From HGM13862 sp031553915 (GTDB taxonomy: Bacteria > Bacillota > Dehalobacteriia > UBA4068), in contig JAVBKT010000009.1 in NCBI GenBank assembly GCA_031553915.1, positions 55,486-119,485 on the forward strand: a stretch of DNA of 64,000 bases, written 5' to 3'. The translations under genes were made by a program, and so were the position numbers. Position 1 is the stretch's first letter, and each line of letters begins with the position of its first letter. Below the pieces are notes generated by a model that saw only the letters and a program-made list of their open reading frames with translations, was not told the origin of the DNA and did no database searches. Below, in pieces: positions 24,214 through 33,092 of this stretch.

Positions 24214-25785
24214 TTAGCCGAGAATCTTCGCGAGGTCAGCCTCCGGAGTGGAAACGGGGCTGATATTAAAATTTTTCACTAAGAAATCCAGGATATTGGG
24301 AGAGACAAAGGCTGGCAAGCTGGGGCCAAGCAAAATGTTTTTCATGCCCAGATAGAGCAAGGTCAGCAATATAGCTACTGCCTTTTGCTCGTACCAGGAG
24401 AGTACCAGCGTCAAAGGCAACTCATTAATATCGCATTTAAAGGCCTCAGCGAGCGCTATAGCAACCTTGATGGCCGAATAGGCGTCATTGCATTGTCCCA
24501 TATCAAGGATACGCGGCAGGCCGCCTATCTCGCCCAGATCCAAATCATTAAAACGGAATTTGCCGCAAGCCAGGGTTAATATTATCGTATCCTTAGGCGT
24601 CTGCTTGACAAAATCAGTATAATAATTGCGGCCCGGTTTGGCGCCATCGCAGCCACCGACCAGGAAAAAGTGGCGGATATCACCATTTGTTACAGCATCG
24701 ATCACGGTGCCGGCAACGCTAAGCACTGTGCCGTGGGCAAAGCCAATGGTAGTTTCCGTGCCGCCATTGATACCGGTGAAGTGTTGATCCTCGCTATAAC
24801 CGCCCAGCTCAATAGCTTTTTTGATCAATGGGGTAAAATCCTTATCCAAACCAACATGCTTGAGCTCCGGATAGCTGACAATATTAGTAGTAAAAATTCT
24901 GTCCGCATAGCTTGCCTTGGGCGGCATCAGGCAATTAGTGGTGAAGAGTACTGGCGCCGGAATATCAGCGAACTCTTTTTGCTGGTTCTGCCAGGCTGTG
25001 CCAAAGTTGCCCTTAAGATGGCTATATTTTTTCAGCTGCGGATAAGCGTGGGCCGGCAGCATCTCCCCATGAGTGTAAATATTGACGCCGCTACCCTTGG
25101 TCTGCTCCAGGAGCAGCTCTAAATCAGGCAGATCGTGGCCGGAGATAACAATAAACGGTCCTTTTTCTACGGTAAAGGTGACTTTGGTCGGTTCGGGAAC
25201 GCCAAAACGGTTGTTATGGCCCGAATCCAGCATTTTCATTGTTTCCAGATTATATTTGCCGGCATCCAGCACCAGAGGCAGCAGCTCATCTGCGCCCAGG
25301 CTTTGATCGCCAATTGCTACCAAAGCATCGCAGAAGAACTGATTAACCTCTTTGTTTTCCTGCCCCAAAATCAAAGCATGATAAGCATAGGCTGCCATGC
25401 CGCGAAGGCCGAAAAGGAGCAGAGATTTGAGCGAGCGAATGTCTTCATCAGCCTGCCAAACCTTTTGCATATCAAAAGCTTCATCCTTAGCAGAGGGCGG
25501 ATATAAGGCAATGCGCTCCGCATTGGCGCGGTCAATATACGCTTTGATAACATCATCGTCAAAATTGACATTGGTTACTGTGATAAAGAGGCCTTCCACT
25601 ATCAGCTGGTAATTGCTTTGAGATAAACCATGTACCTGGGCGACACGCGCCAGGTCAATCAAAGCGCTGGTCAAATTATCCTGCTCGTTGGCGGTATGAT
25701 CCTTCTTCCCGCAAACCCCTGCTGCGCCGGTGCAGGTTTTTCCTCCTACAGTTTGCTCACATTGAAAACAAAACATATTATTCAT
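24214..25785 (-). CDS. hcp: Hybrid cluster protein / hydroxylamine reductase
   Basis: 523 residues. The N-terminal Cys set MFCFQCEQTVGGKTCTGAAGVCGK binds the [4Fe-4S] cluster (C-x2-C-x8-C-x6-C). Later Cys/Glu-rich blocks FTTNCLMPP, VGGCDGAKPGRNYY, TLACGKFRFND and DMGQCNDAYSA supply ligands to the hybrid Fe-S-O cluster. Hcp reduces hydroxylamine in vitro and acts as a nitric oxide reductase/nitrosative-stress protein in vivo. The ATG at 25785 follows GGAGGTG by 7 bases; an in-frame TTG 15 bases upstream is part of the ribosome site. Last gene of the operon, 22 bases after a ferredoxin gene. Confidence 0.96.
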   Translation of the reverse strand: MNNMFCFQCEQTVGGKTCTGAAGVCGKKDHTANEQDNLTSALIDLARVAQVHGLSQSNYQLIVEGLFITVTNVNFDDDVIKAYIDRANAERIALYPPSAKDEAFDMQKVWQADEDIRSLKSLLLFGLRGMAAYAYHALILGQENKEVNQFFCDALVAIGDQSLGADELLPLVLDAGKYNLETMKMLDSGHNNRFGVPEPTKVTFTVEKGPFIVISGHDLPDLELLLEQTKGSGVNIYTHGEMLPAHAYPQLKKYSHLKGNFGTAWQNQQKEFADIPAPVLFTTNCLMPPKASYADRIFTTNIVSYPELKHVGLDKDFTPLIKKAIELGGYSEDQHFTGINGGTETTIGFAHGTVLSVAGTVIDAVTNGDIRHFFLVGGCDGAKPGRNYYTDFVKQTPKDTIILTLACGKFRFNDLDLGEIGGLPRILDMGQCNDAYSAIKVAIALAEAFKCDINELPLTLVLSWYEQKAVAILLTLLYLGMKNILLGPSLPAFVSPNILDFLVKNFNISPVSTPEADLAKILG

Positions 25786-25807
25786 TATCGACACCTCCAA
25801 AATTATT

Positions 25808-25996
25808 TCATTCTAATTTAAAAATATTGACCGGGCAACTTTCAATTACCGCGGTTACCATATCCTCATTTTCTGCAGTCATCTCACCGATAACCTCTGC
25901 CTTAGCGTCTGCTGCCATATGGAAAACTTCTTTACAACAAGAGACACAAAAACCACAACCAAGGCATTTTTCTCTGTTTTGTACAAGAATTTTCAT
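25808..25996 (-). CDS. Small ferredoxin
   Basis: 62 residues. CLGCGFCVSCC near residue 10 and a distant CP near residue 53 (ESCPVNIFKLE) give the pattern of a single-[4Fe-4S] ferredoxin of the clostridial 3Cys+1Cys type. It is probably an electron donor to the adjacent Hcp. The ATG at 25996 follows GGAGATATTATTG; the preceding in-frame TTG is rejected. Confidence 0.88.
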   Translation of the reverse strand: MKILVQNREKCLGCGFCVSCCKEVFHMAADAKAEVIGEMTAENEDMVTAVIESCPVNIFKLE

Positions 25997-26017
25997 CAAT
26001 AATATCTCCTTAGCGCT

Positions 26018-26350
26018 TTATGCGAAGATAACGGTCAGGAGCACTAAAATTTTCTTCCGCAAAAACAGCATGCGGTTTATGTGCAGGCCTAGCAATACAT
26101 TAACCGGAACGAACCTGATACTCATTATCTTCAATAGTTATTTTACCACAACCATCAAGACAAAATACCAGAGCATCGCCACTAGAAGAATGAGTACTAA
26201 TCTCCTCTCCCTTGGCAAAGGCAAAGAGAGTAAGGCTGTGGTACCGGTTTTGGGCAAGAGTTTTGCTGATGAACCTCCGGCCAGATATTCAACCTCATCC
26301 GCCAAAGGCAGGACTGTTGTCATTTGCATGTTTTTGATCAATTTGTCCAT
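26018..26350 (-). pseudogene. Decayed cupin-domain gene
   Basis: The minus-strand segment starts MDKLIKNMQMTTVLPLADEV and AGGSSAKLLPKTGTTAL. It then continues only after a frame change as TLFAFAKGEEISTHSSSGDA and LVFCLDGCGKITIEDNEYQV. A TAA at 26100-26102 replaces the sense codon expected after RSG. The same frame resumes as PAHKPHAVFAEENF, and a second frame change gives LLTVIFA before a stop at 26018. This is the normal order of a small cupin (about 110 residues) often found in hcp clusters. Two frameshifts plus a nonsense codon make the product non-functional unless they are sequence errors. It lies between two intact genes of the operon. Confidence 0.75.
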
Positions 26351-27047
26351 CTTTGCCCCCATAACGTTTGATAACTGTGCCATCAACAGAGATAATTATC
26401 GTCTCTACGGGTATATCCTTACCGCTGCTATCCACTGCCTTTTGCACTGCCGCCGCCAGTCCTCCGCAGCAGGGCACTTCCATCCTCGCTACGGTTAGGC
26501 CAGCAATATCATGAGCAGCAATAATCGCCGCCAGCTTTTCGCTATAATCAATATCATCCAGCTTGGGACAGCCAATCAGGGTGATTTTCCCCTTCATCAG
26601 CTGATGAAAGGCTGCATAGGCAAAAGCAGTGCAGTCAGCCGCCACTAATAGTTCCGCATCAGCGAAAAATGGGGCGTGAGCCGGAACCAGCTTGATCTGT
26701 ACTGGCCACTGCGCTAAGGCGCTCGGCATTTCTTGTGCCTGCTGCGCTGCTGGTTGCGCTTTTTCCGTTTGCTTAAATACGCGCAGGCTGCTGGATGGGC
26801 AGGAACAAGCTTGTTGTGGCGCTTGTTTAGCTTGCGCTGGCTCAGATGGGACTGCTTTTTCAATAAAGCTGATTGCCTCGCAAGGGCAAACAGGCAAACA
26901 ATCTCCCAGGCCATCACAATAGTCTTCTTTGATCAAACGCGCTTTGCCGTTAACCATGGCAATTGCCCCTTCATGGCAAGCTTCCACACAAAGACCGCAG
27001 CCATTGCACTTTTCTTCATCAATAGTTATTATTTTACGTGTCAACAT
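26295..27047 (-). CDS. 4Fe-4S dicluster protein of the hcp operon
   Basis: 250 residues. The N-terminal ferredoxin-like domain has CNGCGLCVEACHEGAI (about 13) and CDGLGDCLPVCPCEAI (about 44). A Pro/Gln/Ala linker with CSCPSS follows. The C-terminal domain holds LLVAADCTAFAYAAF, IGCPKLDD and MEVPCCGG, Cys motifs that could hold a further cluster. It is probably an electron-transfer partner in nitrosative-stress defence. The ATG at 27047 has AAGGAG 9 bases upstream. The last 18 codons overlap the cupin remnant, so the native C-terminus may have been extended by mutation. Confidence 0.75.
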   Translation of the reverse strand: MLTRKIITIDEEKCNGCGLCVEACHEGAIAMVNGKARLIKEDYCDGLGDCLPVCPCEAISFIEKAVPSEPAQAKQAPQQACSCPSSSLRVFKQTEKAQPAAQQAQEMPSALAQWPVQIKLVPAHAPFFADAELLVAADCTAFAYAAFHQLMKGKITLIGCPKLDDIDYSEKLAAIIAAHDIAGLTVARMEVPCCGGLAAAVQKAVDSSGKDIPVETIIISVDGTVIKRYGGKDGQIDQKHANDNSPAFGG

Positions 27048-27063
27048 TTGCGCCCACTCCTTT

Positions 27064-27092
27064 ACTATATTAACAAGCTGTAGCAGTATCAA
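27064..27092 (-). promoter_or_regulatory. Promoter of the 4Fe-4S-ferredoxin-hcp operon
   Basis: Minus strand TTGATA, 17-base spacer, TATAGT, ending 16 bases before the start codon. Its -35 is overlapped by the inverted repeat at 27091-27107. Confidence 0.65.
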
Positions 27093-27107
27093 AGCTAAAA
27101 TAGCTTT
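27091..27107. promoter_or_regulatory. 7-3-7 inverted repeat near -41 of the hcp operon
   Basis: AAAGCTA-AAA-TAGCTTT is a perfect inverted repeat centred about 42 bases upstream of the predicted hcp-operon start, the usual place for a class II Crp/Fnr activator. Confidence 0.4.
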
Positions 27108-27169
27108 TCTCATCTAAGGTCAGCAGTCAATCCTTTCACGATACACAAAGATAGCGCTGCGAAGCAAAT

Positions 27170-27185
27170 ACCATCTATAGATGGT
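27170..27185. promoter_or_regulatory. 16-bp palindrome between divergent hcp operon and regulator
   Basis: ACCATCTATAGATGGT is a perfect palindrome, about 70 bases upstream of the regulator transcript start. A T6 run follows it on the plus strand, but no gene ends there, so an operator is more likely than a terminator. Confidence 0.4.
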
Positions 27186-27211
27186 TTTTTAGCTTCATTT
27201 TAATGCCCTGC

Positions 27212-27240
27212 TTGACTTGTCATGCTAATTATACTATAGT
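27212..27240 (+). promoter_or_regulatory. Promoter of the Crp/Fnr regulator gene
   Basis: TTGACT, 17-base spacer, TATAGT. Confidence 0.7.
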
Positions 27241-27255
27241 AAAAGCAAAACAAAC

Positions 27256-27269
27256 GTTGCAAATGCAAC
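27256..27269. promoter_or_regulatory. Operator-like repeat just after the regulator start site
   Basis: GTTGCA-AA-TGCAAC is an inverted repeat about 10 bases downstream of the predicted start, fitting autorepression. Confidence 0.4.
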
Positions 27270-27282
27270 ATGAGGAACAAAA

Positions 27283-27951
27283 ATGGAAAAGAATTTTCAG
27301 CAGCTGCACAAATGCCCGCTCTTTGCCGGGATTGACGAAAAAGATTTATTTACTCTGCTCTCTTGCTTAAGCGCAACAGAAAAACATTATCATAAAAATG
27401 AGTATATCTTTATGCCCGGAGACCGGGCTGACAAAATGGGCATTGTGCTGGAAGGCAAGGTGCATGTGGTTCAGGAAGATTTCTGGGGTAACCGCACTAT
27501 TCTGACCAGTGTCAGCAGTGGCGGCCTTTTCGGTGAGGCCTTTGCCTCCGCAGAAATAGCGCAGCTGCCGCTGGGGGTAATTGCTGTTGAAGAAGTAAAA
27601 AGCCTCTTGATCAATTACCGCAAAATTATTGATACCTGCCCCAGCGTCTGCTCTTTTCATAGTGAGGTCATTCGCAATATGCTGCGGATTCTCGCCCAGA
27701 AAAACCTTATCCTCACGCAAAAAATTGACCATATCAGCAAAAAAACTATCGCTGAAAAACTGCAATCCTATCTTTCTTTTCAGGCGCATTTGCAAGGTAG
27801 TTCTGAGTTTGACATCCCCTTTTCCCGCCAGGAGCTGGCAGAATACCTCAATGTTGACCGCAGCGCGCTTTCCCGCGAATTGTCAAGAATGCAGCAACAA
27901 GGCTTGCTCAACTATCATAAAAGCCATTTTCAGCTCACCGACCAGGTTTAG
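27283..27951 (+). CDS. Crp/Fnr-family transcriptional regulator (HcpR-like position)
   Basis: 222 residues. The N-terminal cyclic-nucleotide-type beta barrel (about 10-115; KNEYIFMPGDRADKMGIVLEGKV), a long dimer helix, and a C-terminal winged helix with FSRQELAEYLNVDRSALSRELSRM (about 185). No Fnr-type N-terminal Cys cluster: one Cys in HKCPLF, others at TCPSVCSF. It is divergent from the hcp operon. In many anaerobes such a regulator (HcpR) activates hcp in response to nitrosative stress; that identity is inferred from position. Single gene closed by a strong terminator. Confidence 0.85.
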   Translation: MEKNFQQLHKCPLFAGIDEKDLFTLLSCLSATEKHYHKNEYIFMPGDRADKMGIVLEGKVHVVQEDFWGNRTILTSVSSGGLFGEAFASAEIAQLPLGVIAVEEVKSLLINYRKIIDTCPSVCSFHSEVIRNMLRILAQKNLILTQKIDHISKKTIAEKLQSYLSFQAHLQGSSEFDIPFSRQELAEYLNVDRSALSRELSRMQQQGLLNYHKSHFQLTDQV

Positions 27952-27976
27952 TGCATTTTTAACGCATGGCCCAAGA

Positions 27977-28015
27977 TAAATAAATGCCCGTTCAATGAAC
28001 GGGCATTTATTTTAT
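27977..28015. terminator. Bidirectional intrinsic terminator
   Basis: AAATAAATGCCCGTTC and GAACGGGCATTTATTT form a 16-bp stem with a 4-base loop, between the convergent regulator gene and the gene at 28040. Confidence 0.9.
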
Positions 28016-28039
28016 CCATTTACTTGTTGGCAAATATAT

Positions 28040-28468
28040 CTATTTGCTCAAAGCATTATCGAGTAAGAATAAAAACTCTAATACTGAGCGGAAGCTCTCC
28101 TCTTGACCTTGATCCAACCAGCACAGGCTTCCCTGCCAGCTGGCATTTTGACGGAAAACTATCTTCAGTCTGAAATTAGCCAGTTTGCCTGCCTGGGGCA
28201 AAGCCTCGGCGCTATACTCTTCAAAAGAAAAGCTGCTAACTGCGCCTTTCCAAAACTGGCGGGTCTCGGTAAAAGGTTGGGGATAGTCCATCTCATTGAG
28301 CATCTTTTCGATCAGCAACAATAGCTGCATGACATTGGCAAAGGGCCATTCCTCCCTAAGGGTAGAGCTATACAGCCGCCCTTGAAGGGTCTTGTCATCA
28401 TAAGAATCTATTGCTATCAAAGATGAACGGTATTCATTATTAAGAAATTGTTGAATAATCTCTTGCAT
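28040..28468 (-). CDS. Small uncharacterised protein downstream of the adhesin
   Basis: 142 residues, soluble, no signal peptide. I do not recognise a named family with certainty. The C-terminal part, LKIVFRQNASWQGSLCWLDQ and EESFRSVLEFLFLLDNAL, reads like a conserved motif (xFRQNASWQGxxxW) that I recall from clostridial hypothetical proteins. The start at 28468 follows AAAGGA by 10 bases; an in-frame TTG 9 bases upstream is too close. It lies 29 bases after the adhesin stop in the same direction and shares its transcript, suggesting a role tied to that surface protein or its regulation. Confidence 0.6.
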   Translation of the reverse strand: MQEIIQQFLNNEYRSSLIAIDSYDDKTLQGRLYSSTLREEWPFANVMQLLLLIEKMLNEMDYPQPFTETRQFWKGAVSSFSFEEYSAEALPQAGKLANFRLKIVFRQNASWQGSLCWLDQGQEESFRSVLEFLFLLDNALSK

Positions 28469-28497
28469 TTTAGACAATTCCTTTCACTGCACTGACA

Positions 28498-31400
28498 TTA
28501 TCTTTTCTGGCGTTCCGCCTTTAAGATTATCCTCATACCAGCAAAGGCTGCCATAGCAATAGCGGCAAAGATCAACAGCAAGGCTAAATCGCGATGATCG
28601 CCGGTATTTGGTGTTTCTGCCAGAGGCACATTGCCATCATCAATAGTAATTGTGTCTGCTAAAGGTGTCGGGGTTTCAGGAATATCCGCCAGAGGAGTTT
28701 CTGGGTCAACGATTATGATATCATCTTTTGGCTTGATGTCCTTATCTCTATCCCGCTCCGGCTCGTCAGCATAGTTGTTAATAATTGTTGCTAGTATGCC
28801 CCGGGCCGGGATGTTACCGCTGGCATTGATGCTGCTGGCATATCTATAGCCCGCTGGCATCACGCTGGTGTCTTCGCTGACGCTATAGCTGGTACCGATC
28901 TGCAAATCAGCGATCACAGCTGTTTCACCGCTGCGGATATCGACGTTGCCGTTTCTTACCTCATAGGAGCTACTGCCAATTGTTATCGGGCCACTATAGA
29001 GACTGCCATTGATTCTTACGACAAAGCGGAAGGTTCCATTATCAGTACCAGTAATGTATCTGCGGGCATCAGTGTCATAAACTTCTTTGGTCATGCTCAA
29101 GGGGGCAGTGACTACCTTATTGGTAAAGGTCTTGGCATAAACAGCGGTAGTATCACTAATAGTGCCTGTTTGCGGGTTAGTTTCTTGGAGGGCAAAGCCG
29201 GTCGGGATATTAATTTCCTCTACCGAATACTCTGTCCCAACGGACAATCCGGCAAAGTTGGCTGTCTGCCCGGCTGCTAATCTAAACACACCCTCAGCAT
29301 TGGTATAGAAGATCGTACCGTTGCCACCGAGGATAGTATAAGGCTGGTTCGCCGCGACCTCACCATTCAATTTCAGCAGGAAACTGAAGTTGCCGCTAAA
29401 GCCATTGGTGATAGTGCCTTCGACAACCTTGGTAATATTCAGGCCATTGGAAAGGTGTGTGTTGTTAATCGTAATCGCCTTATTATTAATCAGAATGCCT
29501 TTGGTATTGCCGCCAGCATAAGCGAAACTATCTGAGGTATCAAGCTCTTTTACCTCATAGCTTGCGCCCTTTTGAATATTGCTGAATATCGCGGTCTGGC
29601 CATGTTTCAGGGTAAAGATGCCGTTTTCATCGGTAGCATAACTTACGCCATCAATAGTGTAGGCAAACGGCGGCTCCGCATCAGCAATTGCTATCTGGAA
29701 GGTAAATACCTCGTCCGGAGTGGCGCCTGCGACATAGTTGGTAACTTTTTTAGTGACAGAAATATTGGCCGCAGTCATCTCATTGACTATTTTGACTTTG
29801 GTTGTTTTGTCAAGCTCAAGGTTGCCAAAAGAGGGGGCAAAGCCTTCTTCTGTTGCTGCTCCGGCAAAGCTATAGCCAAGTGGCAGATTAACTTCTTCTA
29901 CCCAATAAGGGGTGCCTGCCGGGAAGGCGATAGAGGTCCAGGTCTGGCCATCTTTGAGAGTGAAATTATATACCTTTTGCTCCGTGCCAGTACCGATGGT
30001 GACCTTGAAGCCAAATGCTACGTCTCCCGGATTGCTGCCATTACTGATCATTGTCTCGTCCAGCATAACCTGCTTGGTGACAGTGAGTACAGCAGTGGCT
30101 TCATTATCGAAGACAACCTCATTCTTTGGCTGGTTTTCTTTGTTAAAGATCATGATGTCGCTGATAGTTTTAGTTTCTGATGGATCATTATTATTAGACC
30201 ATGCTGTTGTTGTATATTGCAGCGCATCTTGCTCGGTGATGGTATAACTGGTGTCGCCGACAATGTTATGAATCTTGGCGGTCTGACCGGCTTTGAGCTC
30301 GATTATGCCGGTGTTGACCGTGGCTGTTGTAGCATTAGGGTCGTCTTCACCGATTGCACTATCAAAAATGGTAACTGTCATCAGGCGCGATACGCCGTCA
30401 AAAGCAACCTTAAACTTGAAGGCCTCAGCGCCAATATTTTCACCCGTTTTGGAGAGGTACAAATCAAGAATATTATCTATGGTGCAATAATTGACAAAGG
30501 TAACACTGCGATCCTTGTAAGCGCTCAATATATCTGTAGCGATAGCCTGGATTGGGTTACTGTCATCAATTGATACTGTTGTGCCATTAATAGTAATTTT
30601 ATCATATTGGAAGAGATTGATATCTTCAATAGCCTGATATTTATAGATTTCCGGAATGCCTTCAAAGCGGGCTGTCTGATTGGCTTTTAAAGTAAAGTAG
30701 CCATTCTCATCCGTATACAGCGGCTCGGTATTAATCGGCGTGGTAGTGTCGCCCACAGTGTAGACATTATAAGCATACCCCGCGGCATTAACCAAAGTAT
30801 CAAGGTTTTGTTCATCCTGGCTTATTTTCAGCTGGAAGTGGAAATCAGCATTGCTGATGACTTCTGCCTCACTATAGCCTGTTGGCAATTGTACCTGTTT
30901 GGTGATGGCCAGGGAGTTCTTCGGAACAGTGATGATATTGAAATACAAGGCGCAGTAGGAGATATTGCCGCCGCGTTCCATATAGAAAAAATTGAAGTCA
31001 TGTTCGCTATAATCTTTGAGCAGATAATAGGTGTTGCTGCCTTCTGTTACTGTGGTAAAAGTATCTGCAATTTTCGTATTGATTTGATCATCAGTAAGGG
31101 TGGTATCCGCCTCTTTCCAAGCCAACACAAAGAGATCTTTCAAAGAGGTAGTTGCGCCATTGTTCTTTACAACACCCGTCGAAAAGTCAATGGATGCGTT
31201 TTCAGCAGGATGGGTGCCGGAGAGGTCAATTACCAGCAGACCGTCAATATAAACCCAGACATCATCATCGCCGTCAAAATCGAACACCATCGGCACATTA
31301 GGAGCAACCATGCCGCCCTTTGGCTGGAGGAATTGGAAATCAACGTTCAAACCGAACCATAGGTCAACGCCACCAGGCTGTCCTGAGGCAGGCAGCTGAT

Positions 31401-33027
31401 AGGGAACGATAGATTGACCATTACTGTGTGTAATAGCATCTTTTGGAGTGGCGTCAGAAAAATCATTAAAGGGCAAGAAATTCTGGTAAGCTGCTGTTGC
31501 ACTACCTGTACCAGTATGTCCTGGGTAAAGAGTGGCGTCATACAGCCAGAAACGCTTACTACTTTGGTCAAAATAAGCTGCATTTAAGGAGCTGTCATAA
31601 TAGTAAAAGCCATTGGCATCAACCTGGAAGAGGCCGTTTTGGGCTTTATCCGTTTGATAAGCAGCAACGCTTAAAGCGGTATTGCCAGCCGGGTTGAAGA
31701 GATAGGAGAACTCCCTACTGCTTGATTGAGAAACAGGATAGCCGTTAGCGCCCAGATTTCTCGTTACAGTTTTGCCATAACCATTATTACCGGTGTGATA
31801 ATCAGCACCACTTTTATCCGGGGAATCATTATCATAGTCGCCAAAGAAACCCATGCCATATTGTTTGGCAACGCTGGCATCAGCAGTAGCATCGTCAACG
31901 ACAACTCCATCATTATTAATTCTTTTGCCAACGCCGTTAATATTTCGCCCGTAATTGAACACCTGAACATTAATATTGCTGGTGTCAACATTGGAGAAGA
32001 ACGGGTCAAGCGCCTGACCTGGGGCAGCCGCGTCCACACTAAAGGATTTGCTTATGGTTTCCGAACCGTCAATATTACCGCCGGTGGCAGTAACTTCACA
32101 GGTGATAGTGTTGGCGCCCAGATAAGTAAGGGTAAGGTCGCTGACAATAGCTGCAGTTGCGCCTGCAACTTCTACGCCACTGACAAACCATTTATAAGTG
32201 AAAGAATATGGGTTCGTGGTCACAGCAGGGTCAATATTAATTGTAGCTGCGCCGCCTATTGTATCGCCAATTTTCAATCCAGTAGTATTCCCAGTTGCGG
32301 CAGCATCAAGGCAAATCCACTGGTAGCAGCTGGCATCATGCTCAAGATGTAAATTAGCGCCGGTGCATTCATCCGCATCTGCCAAGGCATAGCAACCAAG
32401 CGTCCAATCATGAGTATGCTCTGTTATACTGCAGGCATAGCAGCTAATATCATGCGCATGTTCTTCGGCCTCTTGTGTCTCGCAGGCAAGCTCTTGAGCG
32501 CAGGCAGCGTCATGTTCATGCAAAGAGCAGCATGCGTCGGTATGCTCATGAACATTAACAAAATCACATTCCTCTGGATTAATGTGATCATGGGCTGGGT
32601 CAGTAATCTGGCATACCAGATCCTGTACCGTGCAAGCGCTATAATCGCAGTCTGTGCCATGAATATGATCATAAGCAAAACCGCAAGTATAATCATAGCA
32701 AGCTGCTGTGTGCTGATGTGCGTCCGCTGCCGTAACTACCGGTTTGAGACAAGTGAGAGTAGCGCTCTCGGGGTCAGCTGTATTACAGCTAACATCGTCA
32801 TGCGTATGCTCAACAACCCCACAAATTGCTGTAGTTGTATCATAGCAAGCATCAGTATGCGTATGGTCTACTGTTTCCACCAGACCGTCACATAACTGAA
32901 CCTGCAAACATGCCGCAGCATCATGCTCGTGATCTGCGTCAGCAGAGACTACTAAAGGAAAGACAACCGCAAAAACGATCATCACAGCCAAAAGCAGTAA
33001 CCCCTTTTTCGAAAATACTTTATCCAT
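28498..33027 (-). CDS. Giant Cys/His-rich surface adhesin with fibro-slime and SpaA/DUF5979-like repeats
   Basis: 1509 residues. A signal peptide (about 1-30) is followed by about 220 residues packed with HTHTDACY-like units (EHTHDDVSC, HQHTAACY, HEHTDACC and others). Then comes an Ig-like domain (260-340) and a fibro-slime/PA14-type domain containing DFDGDDDVWVYIDGLLVIDL (about 570-600). At least five collagen-binding-B/SpaA-like repeats follow, each starting near xxxTKxV and ending near GxxYxVxE. After a Pro/Asp linker comes TPNTG, a hydrophobic helix and a KAERQKR tail, an LPxTG-like sortase signal. It is therefore a wall-anchored adhesin. The repeats may carry intramolecular isopeptide bonds (inference). 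The ATG at 33027 has GGAGG at 8 bases. Confidence 0.85.
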   Translation of the reverse strand: MDKVFSKKGLLLLAVMIVFAVVFPLVVSADADHEHDAAACLQVQLCDGLVETVDHTHTDACYDTTTAICGVVEHTHDDVSCNTADPESATLTCLKPVVTAADAHQHTAACYDYTCGFAYDHIHGTDCDYSACTVQDLVCQITDPAHDHINPEECDFVNVHEHTDACCSLHEHDAACAQELACETQEAEEHAHDISCYACSITEHTHDWTLGCYALADADECTGANLHLEHDASCYQWICLDAAATGNTTGLKIGDTIGGAATINIDPAVTTNPYSFTYKWFVSGVEVAGATAAIVSDLTLTYLGANTITCEVTATGGNIDGSETISKSFSVDAAAPGQALDPFFSNVDTSNINVQVFNYGRNINGVGKRINNDGVVVDDATADASVAKQYGMGFFGDYDNDSPDKSGADYHTGNNGYGKTVTRNLGANGYPVSQSSSREFSYLFNPAGNTALSVAAYQTDKAQNGLFQVDANGFYYYDSSLNAAYFDQSSKRFWLYDATLYPGHTGTGSATAAYQNFLPFNDFSDATPKDAITHSNGQSIVPYQLPASGQPGGVDLWFGLNVDFQFLQPKGGMVAPNVPMVFDFDGDDDVWVYIDGLLVIDLSGTHPAENASIDFSTGVVKNNGATTSLKDLFVLAWKEADTTLTDDQINTKIADTFTTVTEGSNTYYLLKDYSEHDFNFFYMERGGNISYCALYFNIITVPKNSLAITKQVQLPTGYSEAEVISNADFHFQLKISQDEQNLDTLVNAAGYAYNVYTVGDTTTPINTEPLYTDENGYFTLKANQTARFEGIPEIYKYQAIEDINLFQYDKITINGTTVSIDDSNPIQAIATDILSAYKDRSVTFVNYCTIDNILDLYLSKTGENIGAEAFKFKVAFDGVSRLMTVTIFDSAIGEDDPNATTATVNTGIIELKAGQTAKIHNIVGDTSYTITEQDALQYTTTAWSNNNDPSETKTISDIMIFNKENQPKNEVVFDNEATAVLTVTKQVMLDETMISNGSNPGDVAFGFKVTIGTGTEQKVYNFTLKDGQTWTSIAFPAGTPYWVEEVNLPLGYSFAGAATEEGFAPSFGNLELDKTTKVKIVNEMTAANISVTKKVTNYVAGATPDEVFTFQIAIADAEPPFAYTIDGVSYATDENGIFTLKHGQTAIFSNIQKGASYEVKELDTSDSFAYAGGNTKGILINNKAITINNTHLSNGLNITKVVEGTITNGFSGNFSFLLKLNGEVAANQPYTILGGNGTIFYTNAEGVFRLAAGQTANFAGLSVGTEYSVEEINIPTGFALQETNPQTGTISDTTAVYAKTFTNKVVTAPLSMTKEVYDTDARRYITGTDNGTFRFVVRINGSLYSGPITIGSSSYEVRNGNVDIRSGETAVIADLQIGTSYSVSEDTSVMPAGYRYASSINASGNIPARGILATIINNYADEPERDRDKDIKPKDDIIIVDPETPLADIPETPTPLADTITIDDGNVPLAETPNTGDHRDLALLLIFAAIAMAAFAGMRIILKAERQKR

Positions 33028-33092
33028 AGTCATTTCCTCCTAAATTGTTCAAACAAAAAGCATTAAAGCTATTTTTTTACTTATGTACGTTT

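Noticed and set aside
26138..26386. An 82-codon minus-strand frame ending in a hydrophobic LVLILLVAMLWYFVLMVVVK segment
   Set aside because: Only its first 40 codons from 26350 are real cupin sequence. The hydrophobic tail is the cupin gene read in the wrong frame after the first frameshift.
27170..27191. Palindrome followed by T6 as an intrinsic terminator
   Set aside because: No plus-strand gene ends upstream, and it lies inside a divergent promoter region, so it is listed as a regulatory dyad.
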